A stretch of DNA of 64,000 bases from Wuchereria bancrofti (Eukaryota > Nematoda > Chromadorea > Rhabditida > Onchocercidae): the NCBI GenBank assembly GCA_005281725.1, contig SSBO01000009.1, positions 4,538,163-4,602,162 of the forward strand. Direction: 5' to 3'. Below the pieces are notes generated by a model. That model was not told the origin of the DNA. It saw only the letters and a program-made list of their open reading frames with translations, and did not search any database. Shown here in pieces: positions 25,235-38,500 of the stretch (the first letter of the stretch is position 1; every line of letters begins with the position of its first letter). The position numbers and the translations under genes were made by a program.

Positions 25235-25601
25235 TCTAACAGGAGCATTACCTCACATATACCATTTTATTTGCAAAAGTGAAGAGTGGGACTCATCGCT
25301 TCTCGTCAAGTTCTCCGAAATAGATCGAAGCTTGTTACATCATTGAGGGGACAGGTGCCTCTGGATCATCTCTCATCTTCTACATATTACGTCCTATTGT
25401 TGAATCTATTTTTAATCGAGATGACACAATTTCAGTGTTATTAAAAGATTTTCTAACAGATAGTAGCGGGAGATATGGAATCGGAAGGAGAGCAAGATTG
25501 AAAGTGATGAAAAGATCATACAGATCACCTGCTCTTGAGGAAGAGGAAATATCGCAGAGCATGTCCTGTCCCTCTTTCCTCTCTGTGAGGGATATGTAAT
25601 C
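25235..25601 (+). other. Coding-like open segment without a start codon
   Basis: After a TTCTAACAG acceptor near 25241, one plus frame reads ICKSEEWDSSLLVKFSEIDR before a stop near 25348. An overlapping plus frame is open for about 90 codons from 25327 to a TAA at about 25601, reading IEGTGASGSSLIFYILRPIV and then FLTDSSGRYGIGRRARLKVM, and ending FLSVRDM. Neither has an early ATG. They could be exons of an unrecognised gene ahead of rin, or a frameshifted relic. No family was identified. Confidence 0.28.
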
Positions 25602-26187
25602 CTCCTGTCGTCACTCTAGTATCTCTTCTTTATCCAATTGATTGATGAGATCAGACTTCCCACCCTTATAGTATTCAAATCTAAGACTTAAAGTTTATGA
25701 AATCTGAGATTAGGCAGTAAATTAGGTATATAGCACGGCGTCGTATCATTTCTATCATTCAGTTATTATTCATAGAGGCGTCACAGTGTCCAAAATGTGT
25801 CATTCCATCTTTTCATTATTGTCAGCTCGATGTACTTCATAATGTTTCGTATTGTAGAATCGCGTGTAACTATATTAATCATATCATTTTTGACGCTAAT
25901 CAAATCGAACAGAGTCGATATCTATCGAGCTGTATCATATTGACAACCTTTTTTGCATATCTTATTGAAATGGTTCTTTATAGTTTCCTCAATAGAGGGA
26001 TATAAAATTAGGGAGGTACTTGAAATGTTTCCCTTTTCCTCACTGTCACTGTTAACCGAAATTTTTTTAGAATGGTTTGAAGTCTTAATTTGCAGCAGTT
26101 TTACTGCTCTCAGCTGTTTTCCTACGTATTTAATTGTATTCTTTGAAATGGTGAGGAGTTCAAATTTTAAAACCAATTGTTTTGCAG

Positions 26188-26318
26188 ATAGTGTAGATGA
26201 TGCTTTATTAATCAGAATAAAGGAAAATAGTCAAAAAAGCAACGAAGATATAGCAACAATTGCTGATATAAATATGAGCAGAAAATGTGAAGCTTTCATC
26301 ATCGACGGACCTACCGAG
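26188..26318 (+). other. Possible coding exon upstream of rin
   Basis: Bounded by TTTTGCAG before and a GAG|GTTACG donor after, this segment reads DSVDDALLIRIKENSQKSNE and continues into SRKCEAFIIDGP. It looks like real protein sequence. It ends in phase 0, whereas the acceptor at 26582 before the rin start codon would need phase 1, so a direct join does not work. It may be an alternative 5' exon or belong to another gene. Confidence 0.3.
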
Positions 26319-26577
26319 GTTACGACATACATAATAGACTATAATATTTACACGATATTTAATTCAGGTCTCTCAATTCTGAGAAATTTAACGAGTTTAG
26401 TAAATTTGAACGCTAAAAATAGTAGATTTTTATTATTATGAAATAGATTCCATATAATAAGAGACTTTACTAATCTTGTCATAATTGTATTACAAGAATC
26501 ACTTTCAGCTACTCATGCCTCGATATATTTATTTAATACTTGACTTATACTTTTTCATTATGATATATTTTGATGTC

Positions 26578-26587
26578 AACAGGAGAA
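26578..26587 (+). promoter_or_regulatory. 3' splice acceptor just before the rin start codon
   Basis: GTCAACAG ends at 26582, five bases before the ATG at 26588. This suits spliced-leader addition or a 5' UTR intron. Confidence 0.45.
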
Positions 26588-29500
26588 ATGGCGTATTCAT
26601 GGAAAAGCTGGAAAAACTCAGTAATGCCTTTCCGAAATCTTTTACAGTTTCTCGATCAAGCGGTACCAACCACAGTTATGAATAAATGTGTTCCGACAGA
26701 ATGTACGAGTAGTCCAATTGTCGATATACTAGCTTCAACAGCTATGGATGTAAGGATTACTCTCATTCCTTCAGGTTTTAGATGGAGAACTACTAGTGCA
26801 ATACTACTTTTTATCAAAATTTAGTATAGATGAGAGTAGCGTTTGAAATAAAAACGTTTTTACAGTAAAGTTTTATTTTACTGAAATCTTTATCTGTATA
26901 TGTTGAGGTCATTTGTTTTGAAAAACAAAATTGATATGTGAGAACAAATCTCTACTGAGAATTAGTCATCGGCGGGTGAAAATGGCTGTCGGCGAACAAC
27001 AATACCAGTGGAAAGCCGTATTTTGCTTCTCCAACCGTTGTGTAAAAAACTTTCTGACTAGTTCCTGTGACTCCCTGGAGGAAATGGCTATAACACTGTA
27101 GTAGTTCAGTTATGATTTCTTGTTGAAAATGACAGGTAAAATATACTGCAGAAGAGAAGCTGTTTTAGATGTTTTAATTCCTTTGTTCTTTCTGAGTTGA
27201 TTTTTTATTCTCTCTGCATAATTGGTTTATGAAGACTTCCAAATGTTGCATTAGCTAATCATTTCATTTACATTTGTGTCGGAAAGATAATGCCACTTTC
27301 GGCGTTTAGCTTTGATTATTATTTCAGCGTCCTAAACCACCGCCAAACTTCAAAGTAGGCATTGGTCGTATGAAAAAATCTACAGCAGTACAGTGTGACA
27401 GACGCACAAACTCATCAAAAGATAAGAGAAAAAGCAAATTCGTCGAAGTAAGTTAATGCTAATTGATTTATTTCTTGTAAAGTTTTAAAGAAATAATGAA
27501 ATTTCTTTTTGTCCGTATGCACATGTAAGTAATAATAAATAGTGGAATTAGATAAGTAGAAGAATAAGTCTCCTTTTGTTTGCTATGTAGTTGAATCAGA
27601 ATCAAAACTGGAGTGATTCAGAAACTTTGTGTCCTTTAATTTCCAATAGAATTAAATATTGTTGAAGAAATAAACCACTTCTTCAAGTTCAAATGTGCAA
27701 ATATATACGTCAGCACTTTTGCAGTTGCTAAACCGTGGAGAAAAAAGTGAAGATGGTGCAAAAAGTGGAAGTGAAAAAGGGATCACATTGTTGGAACAAA
27801 TTATTCGCACGCATCCCATTTGGTATTTGCAGCATATCGGCCGTTCCGCTGCTACCCATTTGCTTCGCCCAATGAATGAAGGGGTAAATGCAGTTCCCAG
27901 CCGTTTTCTAAATTCAAACAGGAAAATCGTTGCTCATAAACGAATCGTGTAGTGCGTTGTGGCAATTTGATCAGATTTTAAAATGCGTAATTCTCCACGC
28001 TTCATTGCGTTTATTATATCTACAATCGAAATTTTGGAATTTTCACAGTTCTAACATTAATTAATCATAATAATGTATTATTTCTTAAATCGGATATTCT
28101 TTATGAATCTTTTTTCTCTTGATTTGGATATTTGATGAAGTTTAAACGAATTCAAGTATGCAATTTAAGAGATAATAAATTAATTCTGTTTCCTTAATTA
28201 TTTTTAGGCTTTTATTGTGCGGTCATCATCAAAACCCAATTCAATGGCATTAAGTATTCGTTCACCTCCTGGTTTAGCATCCGATATTGATCATTATCTA
28301 ATCGAATCATCCGGTTCGGATAAAAGTGTACGTGTAGAATCGTCGCCATACTACTTTAAATCACTTCCTTTATTAATTGAACATTATTGTTTAAACGGGT
28401 AAGTTTTAATTTTTAGATATCTTGATTTAGATCTTTTTGAAAATTTTAAAAACATTTAAATGCCAAAGAACTTTGTAATTAGAAGTGCATTTTCGACTTG
28501 TATTCTTGCGTTTTTATAACACTATGTTGTTTTAAAAGAACACTCCCAAAATTATCGGTGATTAGAAACAGTACGAGCATTGCGTTTTCAGAGATATGCA
28601 GAATACTGAGAGCACACTACGCTTCAGTAAAATTCTTTTTTGACGCTTTGGACGTACTTATTATACAAATCAAAAGACTAAACACATATTCTTTAATTTT
28701 TCATGAATCTGTGCAATTCGTATGGGCATTTAGAAATAAATATCAAATATACACAATAGAATTAATGTCAAGTACTTATCAGTACTTATCAGTGGAAGTA
28801 ATGTAAGGATTTGATGAAAAAATGAAACTCACATAGTATGCTCATTCAAATTTTAAGAATATTGCACATCCTTATGCACTGATAAGGAAAGTTACAGAAT
28901 TCGTCAATAAAAAACATCTAATTTTTTTCTTTATTTTCATATGTCGTTTCCTATAAATTCGCTGTGCTCTTACTCTGAGACCTTATCTCTTGCTTATTAT
29001 GATTAAGTTTGAAATATGAAATGAAGTTTGGAAATGGTAAAAAAATTTGGATACATGAAGTTCATTTTCTGTGATTTTGATTTTCAGTGAAGAACTTCAG
29101 ACTAATCTTGTCTTACCGGTTGCAATTACACGCTGCTGTACGAGCATGCAGTTACAGAGTCTGGCACTGATGGGTCAAGGTTAGTGCAGTGTTTAACATT
29201 CTTTTATTTTCTGCATTTTCCACTATTATCCTCCAATGTCCTTTATTTTGGCAATTGTTTGTGTGTACATTTCCTGTATTCCCAATGGTTAATTAAATCT
29301 TTTTTGTAGCTATTCTTTCATCAAAGTATCGGGAAGTTTAAGTTTTCTACTTTCGAGTTTTAAAGCTAACCTAAAGGCTGTTGGACTTCAAATCCGTTTT
29401 TTTTGACGAATCCGTTTTCTATGTGCTTGCTGTCTTCATTCCTGCTTTTTATAAAAAAAAAGAAACAAAGTATACTGCATTAAGTAAATGAGTTTTGTTC

Positions 29501-32500
29501 TTTAATTTAAAGATTTATGATTTGGCGGGCTGTTTTTTACATCAGATAAACTTGTATCGGAAACAAATTGTAAATTATGTTGAGTCCTATTCTCAAATGC
29601 TAATTTGGTGCGTGCATTTTCTCCAACTTTATGCACAGGAGGTTCTCTTTTCGCAGTCTTCAAATTTGAATCTAGTGGGTTGTGGATTGTTGTGAAGTAT
29701 ACTGGTAGAGCAGTGGAACACTTTCTCGTTGGTAACCTTTGTCCTTTTCTGAGCATTTGTCTGTCATTCCTGTTTAAAAATAATCATCCTTCTTTAATTA
29801 TTGCGTTACGCATTTTTTGTTCCTGCCTTTTTGTCCAACTTTCCTGACTTTTGAATCGGTTTGAAAGAAGCTGTCACTCAAAAAATAGGCAGTTATAAAT
29901 CAATGTTAAATCCAGTAGTGGTAAAATTAATAAAACTCAAGACCGGGTCTTTTTAATCACTGATGAGGATTGAATGTCTTGTAAAACATCAGGCAGTTAT
30001 TTAATATTCAATATGCTTAGAATGAAGTCACAGAGAATTAATGTAGCAGTGAATAATTGGTTGATGTTTAAAAGAAGATACTTGGAAAGGACATTCCTGT
30101 GCAGAATATATCCTTTATATTTTGTGGCATATGAGGATGTTTAAAAGATTCAGGTAGTTCCGAAGTATCAGCGTAAATTTTTTATTTTCGAAATTAGGTT
30201 TCTTTTCCAGCTTATCTTACATCTAGGTTTACTGTTATTTTTTAAGAACTCTAGTATTTGTTTTAAATATTAAATTACTTCAATTTAAAAGTACTGGCAG
30301 GTTGGTTTTTCTTTAAAAATAAATTGATTTTGAGAGTAATTTTTTGTTTCGTTGCTGGGCGCTACATGCTAAGAAAATCCCATTAGAAAGCAGTATCTCT
30401 CTGTATACCTTTGTGCATAGATAAATACAGCTAGTACAGTGTTGGCTTATAGGATTGGTTTGTTTTCAGTGTAATTAGTTTGCCAAGCTGTTCATACAAA
30501 AGTTCTTTTTTTACTGTTTTGGATTAAAATTTAGCATCTATTTAATGTTATAATCTTCAAAATCAATCAACTGAGAGAAAAAATGTTCCAATGTCTCGAT
30601 GCAGTTTTTCCGTTATTCACGATAAAATGTGAAAGTATGCTTTATATTTTTATTCATTGTTGTTGTCTAATACCATTAACTAAAGATTTCCAAGTTAAAA
30701 TCTTCTGTTATTTCACATATAAAAATTAAATAGGTGGAGATTTATTGGAATAAAGCAGTTGTCCATATATTTGTGGTCAATAAGAGGTAAAGAAATCGAG
30801 TTTCTTTGAAGTAAAATTTCGTCTTCGAGCCATCGAAAAGAAGATATGTAGAAAACATAAACTTTTTTAACAGCGATTATAAGATTATTGAGGAAATCTG
30901 CCGTTTGTAAAGGAAATTCGGATTTATTCATATTGAGGTATGGGATGCAATTTCCAAAAATAAAAAATTTGATTGCATAGTAATTATTACTTGTATTATA
31001 TTTCTTTTCTCCTCATGGTTTCTTTGACCTCTATTTTACCAATCTCAACTCTTAAATTTATAATTTCTTCCTTTTCTTATCTGTTGTTAAAGGGCCTTTC
31101 ACTACTCAGTATTGTCCACATCATCATTATCTTTGTTATTATTATTATTCTGATAAATCTGAAGATAGCCTAATAGAACTTTAAGCATACAAAAATAGAG
31201 CGACTCTCATAACGGTTCTCACAAATCTTTACAGCGTGGCTGAAGATTTTGTTGATATTTCGTGTTTAAGTAATCTAAAGTTTGATTTTCCAGAAAATAT
31301 TTATGCTGTCATTTGTATCTGGCAATAAATGACTATTATGACTGGATCCCCATTTTATATTAATGAAGGCAAAGAATCAGAGAACCTTTCTTTTGTAGTG
31401 AATAAATTTCTTATCCTCTCACTAATTTCCTAGCCAGGTGAATGTGCTTAAATTTATTGAAACTGTTGTGCGGTTAAATCTGATGCTTTGTATTTGATTT
31501 GTTTTTTTGTTTGTTATTAGTTTAGTAAGCACATAGTGAAAGAAAAATTCCAATAATTTCCATTCAGTTCCTGAAAGTATTTCGTTGTTGTTACCACTCT
31601 TTTTTTGTCTGAAGAGTTTGTATTCGTTGGATTTATAGGTGTGGACATTTCGTCAAGAAATCCTCCTATGCAGAAGACAATATTTTGTTTCGTATATTTC
31701 TCTGATTTTTTCCAAAAACTTTCTTGGAGTGAGGTTTCTTATGCGAACATTGGGATAAATTATAATTCGTCAAATCACTGATTTAGAAGTTATAAACTTT
31801 CGAGTTTTACGGGATTCTTCGAGTCTTTGTTTATAGAAATGTCAAGAAATCCTCTCGCGCAGATGCACATTCTCATATTCAAAAATTTTTCAACTGAAAT
31901 GAAAAATTTTCAGTTTTGGAAAATGAACTGGAATGAATTTTTTTTTAATTTTGGAAATTTGTTTGAAAAATTAAAAAATTAAAAAAAATTTTTTCAACTC
32001 AAGTGAAAAAATTTAATTCAGAAAATGATAGAAAGACATACGGTGTCTGTGACTCTTCCATACAAATTGAAAACATCAAATTTCATTTCTATTCGATATT
32101 TTTAAACAAACTGACCCATTTCAATGCATCACTTAGATGGCTGCATTATTCATCATCTGACATTCGTTGCTGTTTCGATCTGAAGGTCCTTTTGCAATTT
32201 GCAAAATTTACGGTTTCAGTATTGATTGAAACTGCGGATCCTTGAATTTAAGGATTCATAAAGGCTGACTCATTTTAAGTTTTAACTGCATAATACAATT
32301 AAAAGTGTGAGGGAGCAATATTGAGCAGTTGTTAAGCTTTACTAAAGGATTTGAAGCTGCAACACATCCTGCCCTTCACATTACTTTTGATGTTTAAAAT
32401 ATTTAAGTTACTTTGATTCAAAATGAAATTAGAGGCAGAATAAAACAAATCGCTTAAATTAATATTCTAGAAAAGTAATTGGCTTTTCGAATTGACCTTC

Positions 32501-35500
32501 AGCCCTGACCCTTTCGTCTTCCTTGCTTCTTTTCCTTTTTAAATTCACTGCTTTCAGTATTATAACTTTAAGTACCGTAAACAAGTGTCCTAATGTTGAC
32601 AGATATTCTATTGTTAATGTTAATTTTTTCCGAAATAAACTCCCACTTTATGCTGCTTTCACAGTTTTTTGCGTTTTCCGAATTTTTTTATAAATGATTA
32701 TATACCTTCACTGTGCAGTATTATGTGACGCTCGAATGGGATTTTATAGTGAATTAGGCAGATAAGTATAGACAAGTGGTTGTGATGAAAATAGTTTTGG
32801 AAAATGCTATTAACCCAAGCAGAACAGCCGACTTGAATCAATTCGATGTAAATATAGCTTGTTTCGGTTCTCTGATGGAAGTCAATTGTGTTCGAAAGTT
32901 CTTTTTTAAAAATGGCATAAATTTCTGTTTTCATAAATATAAATAATGAAAAAAATATATATATAAAAAAAAATTCTGAATAGTGAGCATTTTTCTTTAA
33001 ATTTTGGCTACAAATACTGCTTAAAATCATCGTTTTTGAATGATCATGATGTTTTTGAAATTATTACTGCTGAGAATTAGAAATTATTCGAAGTCGGCTG
33101 TTCTGTTTGGATAGGAATCATTTTTATGCTTAAATGTAAATGGATAAACAGTCATATATGAAATGAACAATGAAAGTAAACACGTATGATATTGAGAAGG
33201 ATGCGAAACATAATTGTCATACCGCTACAGCTGTTTATCACTTACTTGTTCTTACTTCTAGCATCGTGTTGTATTAATTAAAAGAATTGTTTAAGCTTTT
33301 ATCCGTTGTGAGTGTTTAATCCATTCATATTTGACAATGATTGTCTTTTGATTTGCAAATTAAACTGTTTTGAGTTAACATTTTGTATGTTTCACTATGG
33401 TACATGGGAACGCAGTTTTTCGTGAAAACTATTGTGCGAAATTGTTTCTGACGAATCGAAGTTTAAGTGTGTATCATCACTTTATGCTGTAGTGTGTATC
33501 ATTTCGTTTTTCTTTTTTTTGAGCTGAAACATGAAATTGTCAATGGAATTTTTTGCGACATTCCTTCTCACAAATAATGCCCAATACATTATCCTAACAG
33601 TCAGTCAAGAATTGCTCTTCCAACCAATTTCTTCATCACTTTCTCATATTTCTTAAAGATTATTTGTAAAAAGAACGTTTATAAAAAGACCTAATATTAG
33701 GAATAAGAAAATATAACATTTTTAAAAAAAATGTAACATTTTTCCAGTAAGTTTTCCAAATCTTTTCTGTAAAAGTCTTGTTAAAGTGATAACAATCAAT
33801 AATACCTACTTATAATGTACTACTTCCGTTATACATATGTGAAACTTTATATAGGAAATTAAAGACGGAATTTGTTATTTGGACGTTTGCCGTATTTGGA
33901 TTTTTACTTTCTGTTTTTTCTAGGAATGATAATAGAAATAGTTTTACCTTTTTTAAGTATTTTTAAAATTTCAAAAGAAGGAAGATTAAAAGAAATATTG
34001 TTTCTGGTCTGTTTGCCGATGTGGTACTATAAATTTGTGCTTGCTAACGTTATACATTATGCATATATTTATGTTGCTGTCTGTGTTAGTGGTGATCATT
34101 TTAAATAGCTGCTGCATTCATGCATTTTGATATTTACACCGCGATGCTTCTCGTAGATTCTTTAAATTTCAAGTGGATATATTTTTTCAGGTTCAAAAAA
34201 TTGCCTACAAAACATACAGAACAAAAAAAAGTACAAAATACAAAACAAAAAATACAAGGCAAAATTGCAAAAACAGTTGGAATAAAAAGGGATTTAAAGG
34301 ATCTTACGATCAAATTTAATTTGCCACTCACATCCTTTTAACATCTTTCCATCGGTTAGTAGTCTTTCCATCGGTTTTTAGTGTTCTACGTATTGATGTT
34401 TTATTTTATATTTTCAGACAGATAAAGGGGATCCCTACCTTCATTATAAATTTCGGATTCCAACTATAATTTGCGTTTTCTGTTGTTAGTACTTGTCAAA
34501 ACTTCAGTAATAACGTTAAAGTGGTGGTTCGTTAGGTTTTTCTTTTCAGTTTTTTAAACTCTATAAATTTTATTATTAGTTCAAAGATGAGATTTAGAGA
34601 GAGAGGGTGTATGTATGTATGTGCATGTTTTGATTTTTTCAAAAGATTGTGTTTCTTTTACATCATCATCCTCCATTGATCAAATTTGCTGTTACTGTCG
34701 CTCAATTAGAAAGTTAATCTTTTCTTTCGTGCAGCTGAAAGATTACTTGCTGATTTGCAGTAAAATCTTCCGAAACTGTATTTTCAGAGGGATTTTTTCA
34801 TTTCTCGCATTTGCTGTCATTTCTAACACCTTGTTATTGCTATGTTAATAACACACAGTTACTTCATTGGCATCCTTCAGTTTCACGCTGTTTCTATTGA
34901 AGAGGCAGAACTGGGTCATCTTTCAAGACCGTATTCTGACCTTACTGTAATTGAATTACATTATCTGGTTACTTTGCATTTATCATCTTTAGTTCGTTTT
35001 CGTTATCATTACTGCGATAACTCTCTCTTTGTAAGATAAAGAGAAATCTTGAACATAATAGGTTAAATTCACAAAATTCATCTTCAACAGAAAAATGATA
35101 TCTGCATTTTATTATTCTTATTTCAGTTTCATATTTTCTTTTACTAATGAATTTCATTGTTCTGAGAGTAAGAATATTTTTAGTGAAATATTGAATTTTT
35201 GCAGATTTTTGGACGAGTGATATAGCACAGGAAGGTAGCGGTCTACGTTCACCGCAGAAGCATTCAAATTTAGAATCGTCAAGTGTTCGTTACTCTTCGA
35301 AGAGGCGTTCAAGTTTTACAAAACATTATGTGTCAAATGCAACGAGTGGCAGTTCCGTTTCTAAGCGCGCCAATGAAAAGCGTGTTAACAGTGTAATTAA
35401 TGCTTGCATGGGTAAAGGTAAAAAATTACTCTGAAATTTTTCTTAAATTACAAAAGGAATAGTCAGAAAAAATTTGTGTGGAAATATACTTTTAATTGGT

Positions 35501-38500
35501 AATGTTTGGTAGTTTCCATCTTTTTATTCTATTAGATATGCTATTTTAACTATGGAGCCATTTCTTCTCTCCGTCATATTTTTCCATTGATTTATCTTTC
35601 TTAGTTGTGTCTGATGTGACGATGAACTTTTTTGAGTAAAAGTTATTTTTTTAAAGTTTGAATTTTATGTAGGTGTGATTGCTGCAGGAACATATGTTTC
35701 GCATATGACACCACTCCAGAATAACTCAGGGATTAGTGATGATGTATCGGCGCAGACTATTTCTGGTCGGCGATCGTTGCTAAGGCATATATTTCGCTCA
35801 GAAAGTTCGTCAAATGCAATAGGTGGTAGCGATAATGGTACTAGCAACAGCAATAGTGAAAGGGATGCTGGAACAAAACCTGTAATGATAAACTTGGCTC
35901 AGTGTCGTGCTTTCACTCCTTTGGAAGAACTGAAAATCACTTCGTTAGTTTTTATTCCTTCAAGAAATTTTGACTACTCTAAGTGAATCGAGTAATTTCG
36001 GTGATTCACTTTTCATTTGTCCTCACATTCTTAATATTAATTGGCTCTATATGAGAGAGATTGTCAGTTTGTACACAAATTTTGATCTCATATTCTTTCA
36101 GAAGTCAGTCAGCTTTTGCACTCTCATCGACGTCATCACTGTCAACGCAGCATGATGCCGATTCTTTACAGTCATACATCGCCGATCAATCTGCTGATTC
36201 CTTAATTTTGAAACGAAATCAACATGCTGTCCCTTCCCTTCGTACCTTCAAACCAGGTCGTTCTGCCAACGGTGTTGTTACTCAGGAAGAGGTACAAAAA
36301 TTAAACGGCTCAAATTCACATTTCAGAGGTATTTCTTTCGCTTTTCGAGGCCCATCTGCAAATATTTAATACTGGATTTTAAGAAAACTTATTATATATA
36401 GTACAGCCTAGCTTTCTGATCAATTTTCCTGTTGGTTATTTTGAAACTAATCAGAGAGTTCAGTGTTTTAGTATTAATAAGTCAAAAGATATCATTATTA
36501 CTATCCTTATCCAACTCTTCATTTATACTGTCATCGGCTTTTCAAAGAATTATTTCCATGCAATGAACCAAAATCTTCATATAGATTATTGATTGGTTGT
36601 TTTAGCTTGGGAACTCACAGGGAATAAATTAGCGTGGGTATAATGGATCTCTCTATCAACTCATTCTCGAGCACCTTTTCCTTAATTCTTTATCTTCAAC
36701 GGCAAATTTTCAGTAAATCCAAAACCGGCTGTAAAACCGAAACCACTAACACTAAGGCGCGAGCGGAGTGATTTGACGGCTGGATATGTGCCACGTAACG
36801 CTGATTACTACAAAGAATATAATGCTGGTGCTGGTAGTGATGTTGGTGTTCGATGTGCTTTGATGCCGCCATCCACATGTCCTGATGGAAATACCTTGCG
36901 TAAATGTTTGGAGGAATTGAAAAGGAAAAGGTATGCATTCCATTTGTCGCTCTTTGTTACTAATGCTTCACATGCATCTCTGATCAATGTTCAGGAATTT
37001 CTCAGGATCTGTAGGACATTTACTTAAAACTTACTTAGAGAGAAACTTTTTTGCTGTAAATGACATAGCAGACTGTCAAAGGTTCGCTCAAATTACATCT
37101 CTTTACTAATTTTTTTAATTAATTATTACGTTTATGTCATTTGTAATAGTGACGTAGATTCTGTTGGTTAACTTGATTATATCTGTCTTTTATCGCTTGA
37201 ATTTATTTTCCTTTCGTTTCGTAAATTTATATCAGTTATGAGTAAAATTTCTTCATTCAGAGAACGTTCACTTCACCATTTTTATCTGCAACTTACTTTT
37301 CGCTTTAATTCATTAATTTTTGCATGATTGTTTGGTTTACAAAGATTTTTCATATTAAAAACAAGCTTTCTATTTCGGTTTTGATGTAACAGCTTAGTAA
37401 GGAAAATCTCCTGAGTCCATTTGAAGTTTGTAACAATCCTATTCTGCTAAATCAAAAAAAGAGGACAAAGATCCTCAAGTAAGTATTTATTCGTCATTTT
37501 TTTCTCAGTTTAAATATCATTCGAAATTTTGTTAACCCACTTAAGTCACGGAATTTTTGTTTCAAGCAAGAAGTGTTTTGAGATAACAAAATATGTACCT
37601 TAAATTGTCGCGTAAATTTATTGTATATTTTACTCTTTTTCAGTGGAAAATTATTTCACTAGTATGGAATTTTATTATTTTGATATTTTGATCTAATGAG
37701 ATTTAAAAAATTTATAAAGCAGAAAAGTTGTGCAGCAATAAAATTTTATAGGTAGTTTTTATATTTGAGTTTTCTTTCTTTTTTAGTTTTTTTTTTCGAA
37801 ACAATTTTCTTTTTGATTACGACGAAATCGCTTTACAGATAAACAGCTTAAAATAAGAAATCAATTGAAAGGAAGTTGGACGAAATATTGTTTAAGTGTT
37901 TTTGTTAATTCTTTTGTTCTCATAAAAATGTTTTTTATGTTCTCAAAAATGCAGCATTGCGATCGATTTTGATTATAGACAAGAAGCAGCAGTCGCAGTT
38001 TCTGAAAACTCCAGATCTGGTCATCAACAGCACTCTCAGCGAAATCATTACAAGGAAAGAAATGAAACTGATTTTGGTAATATTAACGTCGTTTTAAGGT
38101 ATACTATCGGTCATATTTCGAAGATAATTTCGAGTAGATTTAATATTTCATTCAGCATATCCAAATAAAGGGTTATGGATGTTGTTCGATTTGTTCGGTT
38201 TCCGTATATTAACGTGTTTGGATAATAGTTCTATTTCGGAAAATAAAGTTAATCAGAGACTTGAAGTTCTCAGAGGTTTTAAAATATAGTGAAAATTTAT
38301 TGTTGACAACAGGACACGCTCCAGTGAAAGTTTTCGAACTGAGCAACGTCGTCTGTCGGTTCCAGATTTGGCAGATTTGGCCCATAACTCATTAACAAAT
38401 GGTGTTACCGGAGTTTTAGCCACTGCGAAAGCATTAACTTCCAAGCTTGGTCGAAATCCAAGAACTGGAGAATTACAGGTTATGATTGTTTAATTTAAAC

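Larger units (their letters stand above)
29180..35204 (+). other. 6.0-kb rin intron 5
   Basis: GTTAGT donor and TTTTTGCAG acceptor, phase 1. It is far larger than most introns of the gene and holds coding-like ORFs on the minus strand (listed separately), an inverted repeat, and T-rich hydrophobic ORFs (such as 33872-34108) that look like composition artefacts. A plus-strand 80-codon ORF at 32003-32245 also has balanced composition but no splice-compatible place in rin. Confidence 0.75.

Noticed and set aside
33872..34108. 78-codon hydrophobic ORF in rin intron 5
   Set aside because: Looks like a membrane helix only because of T-rich composition. It has no linked exons.
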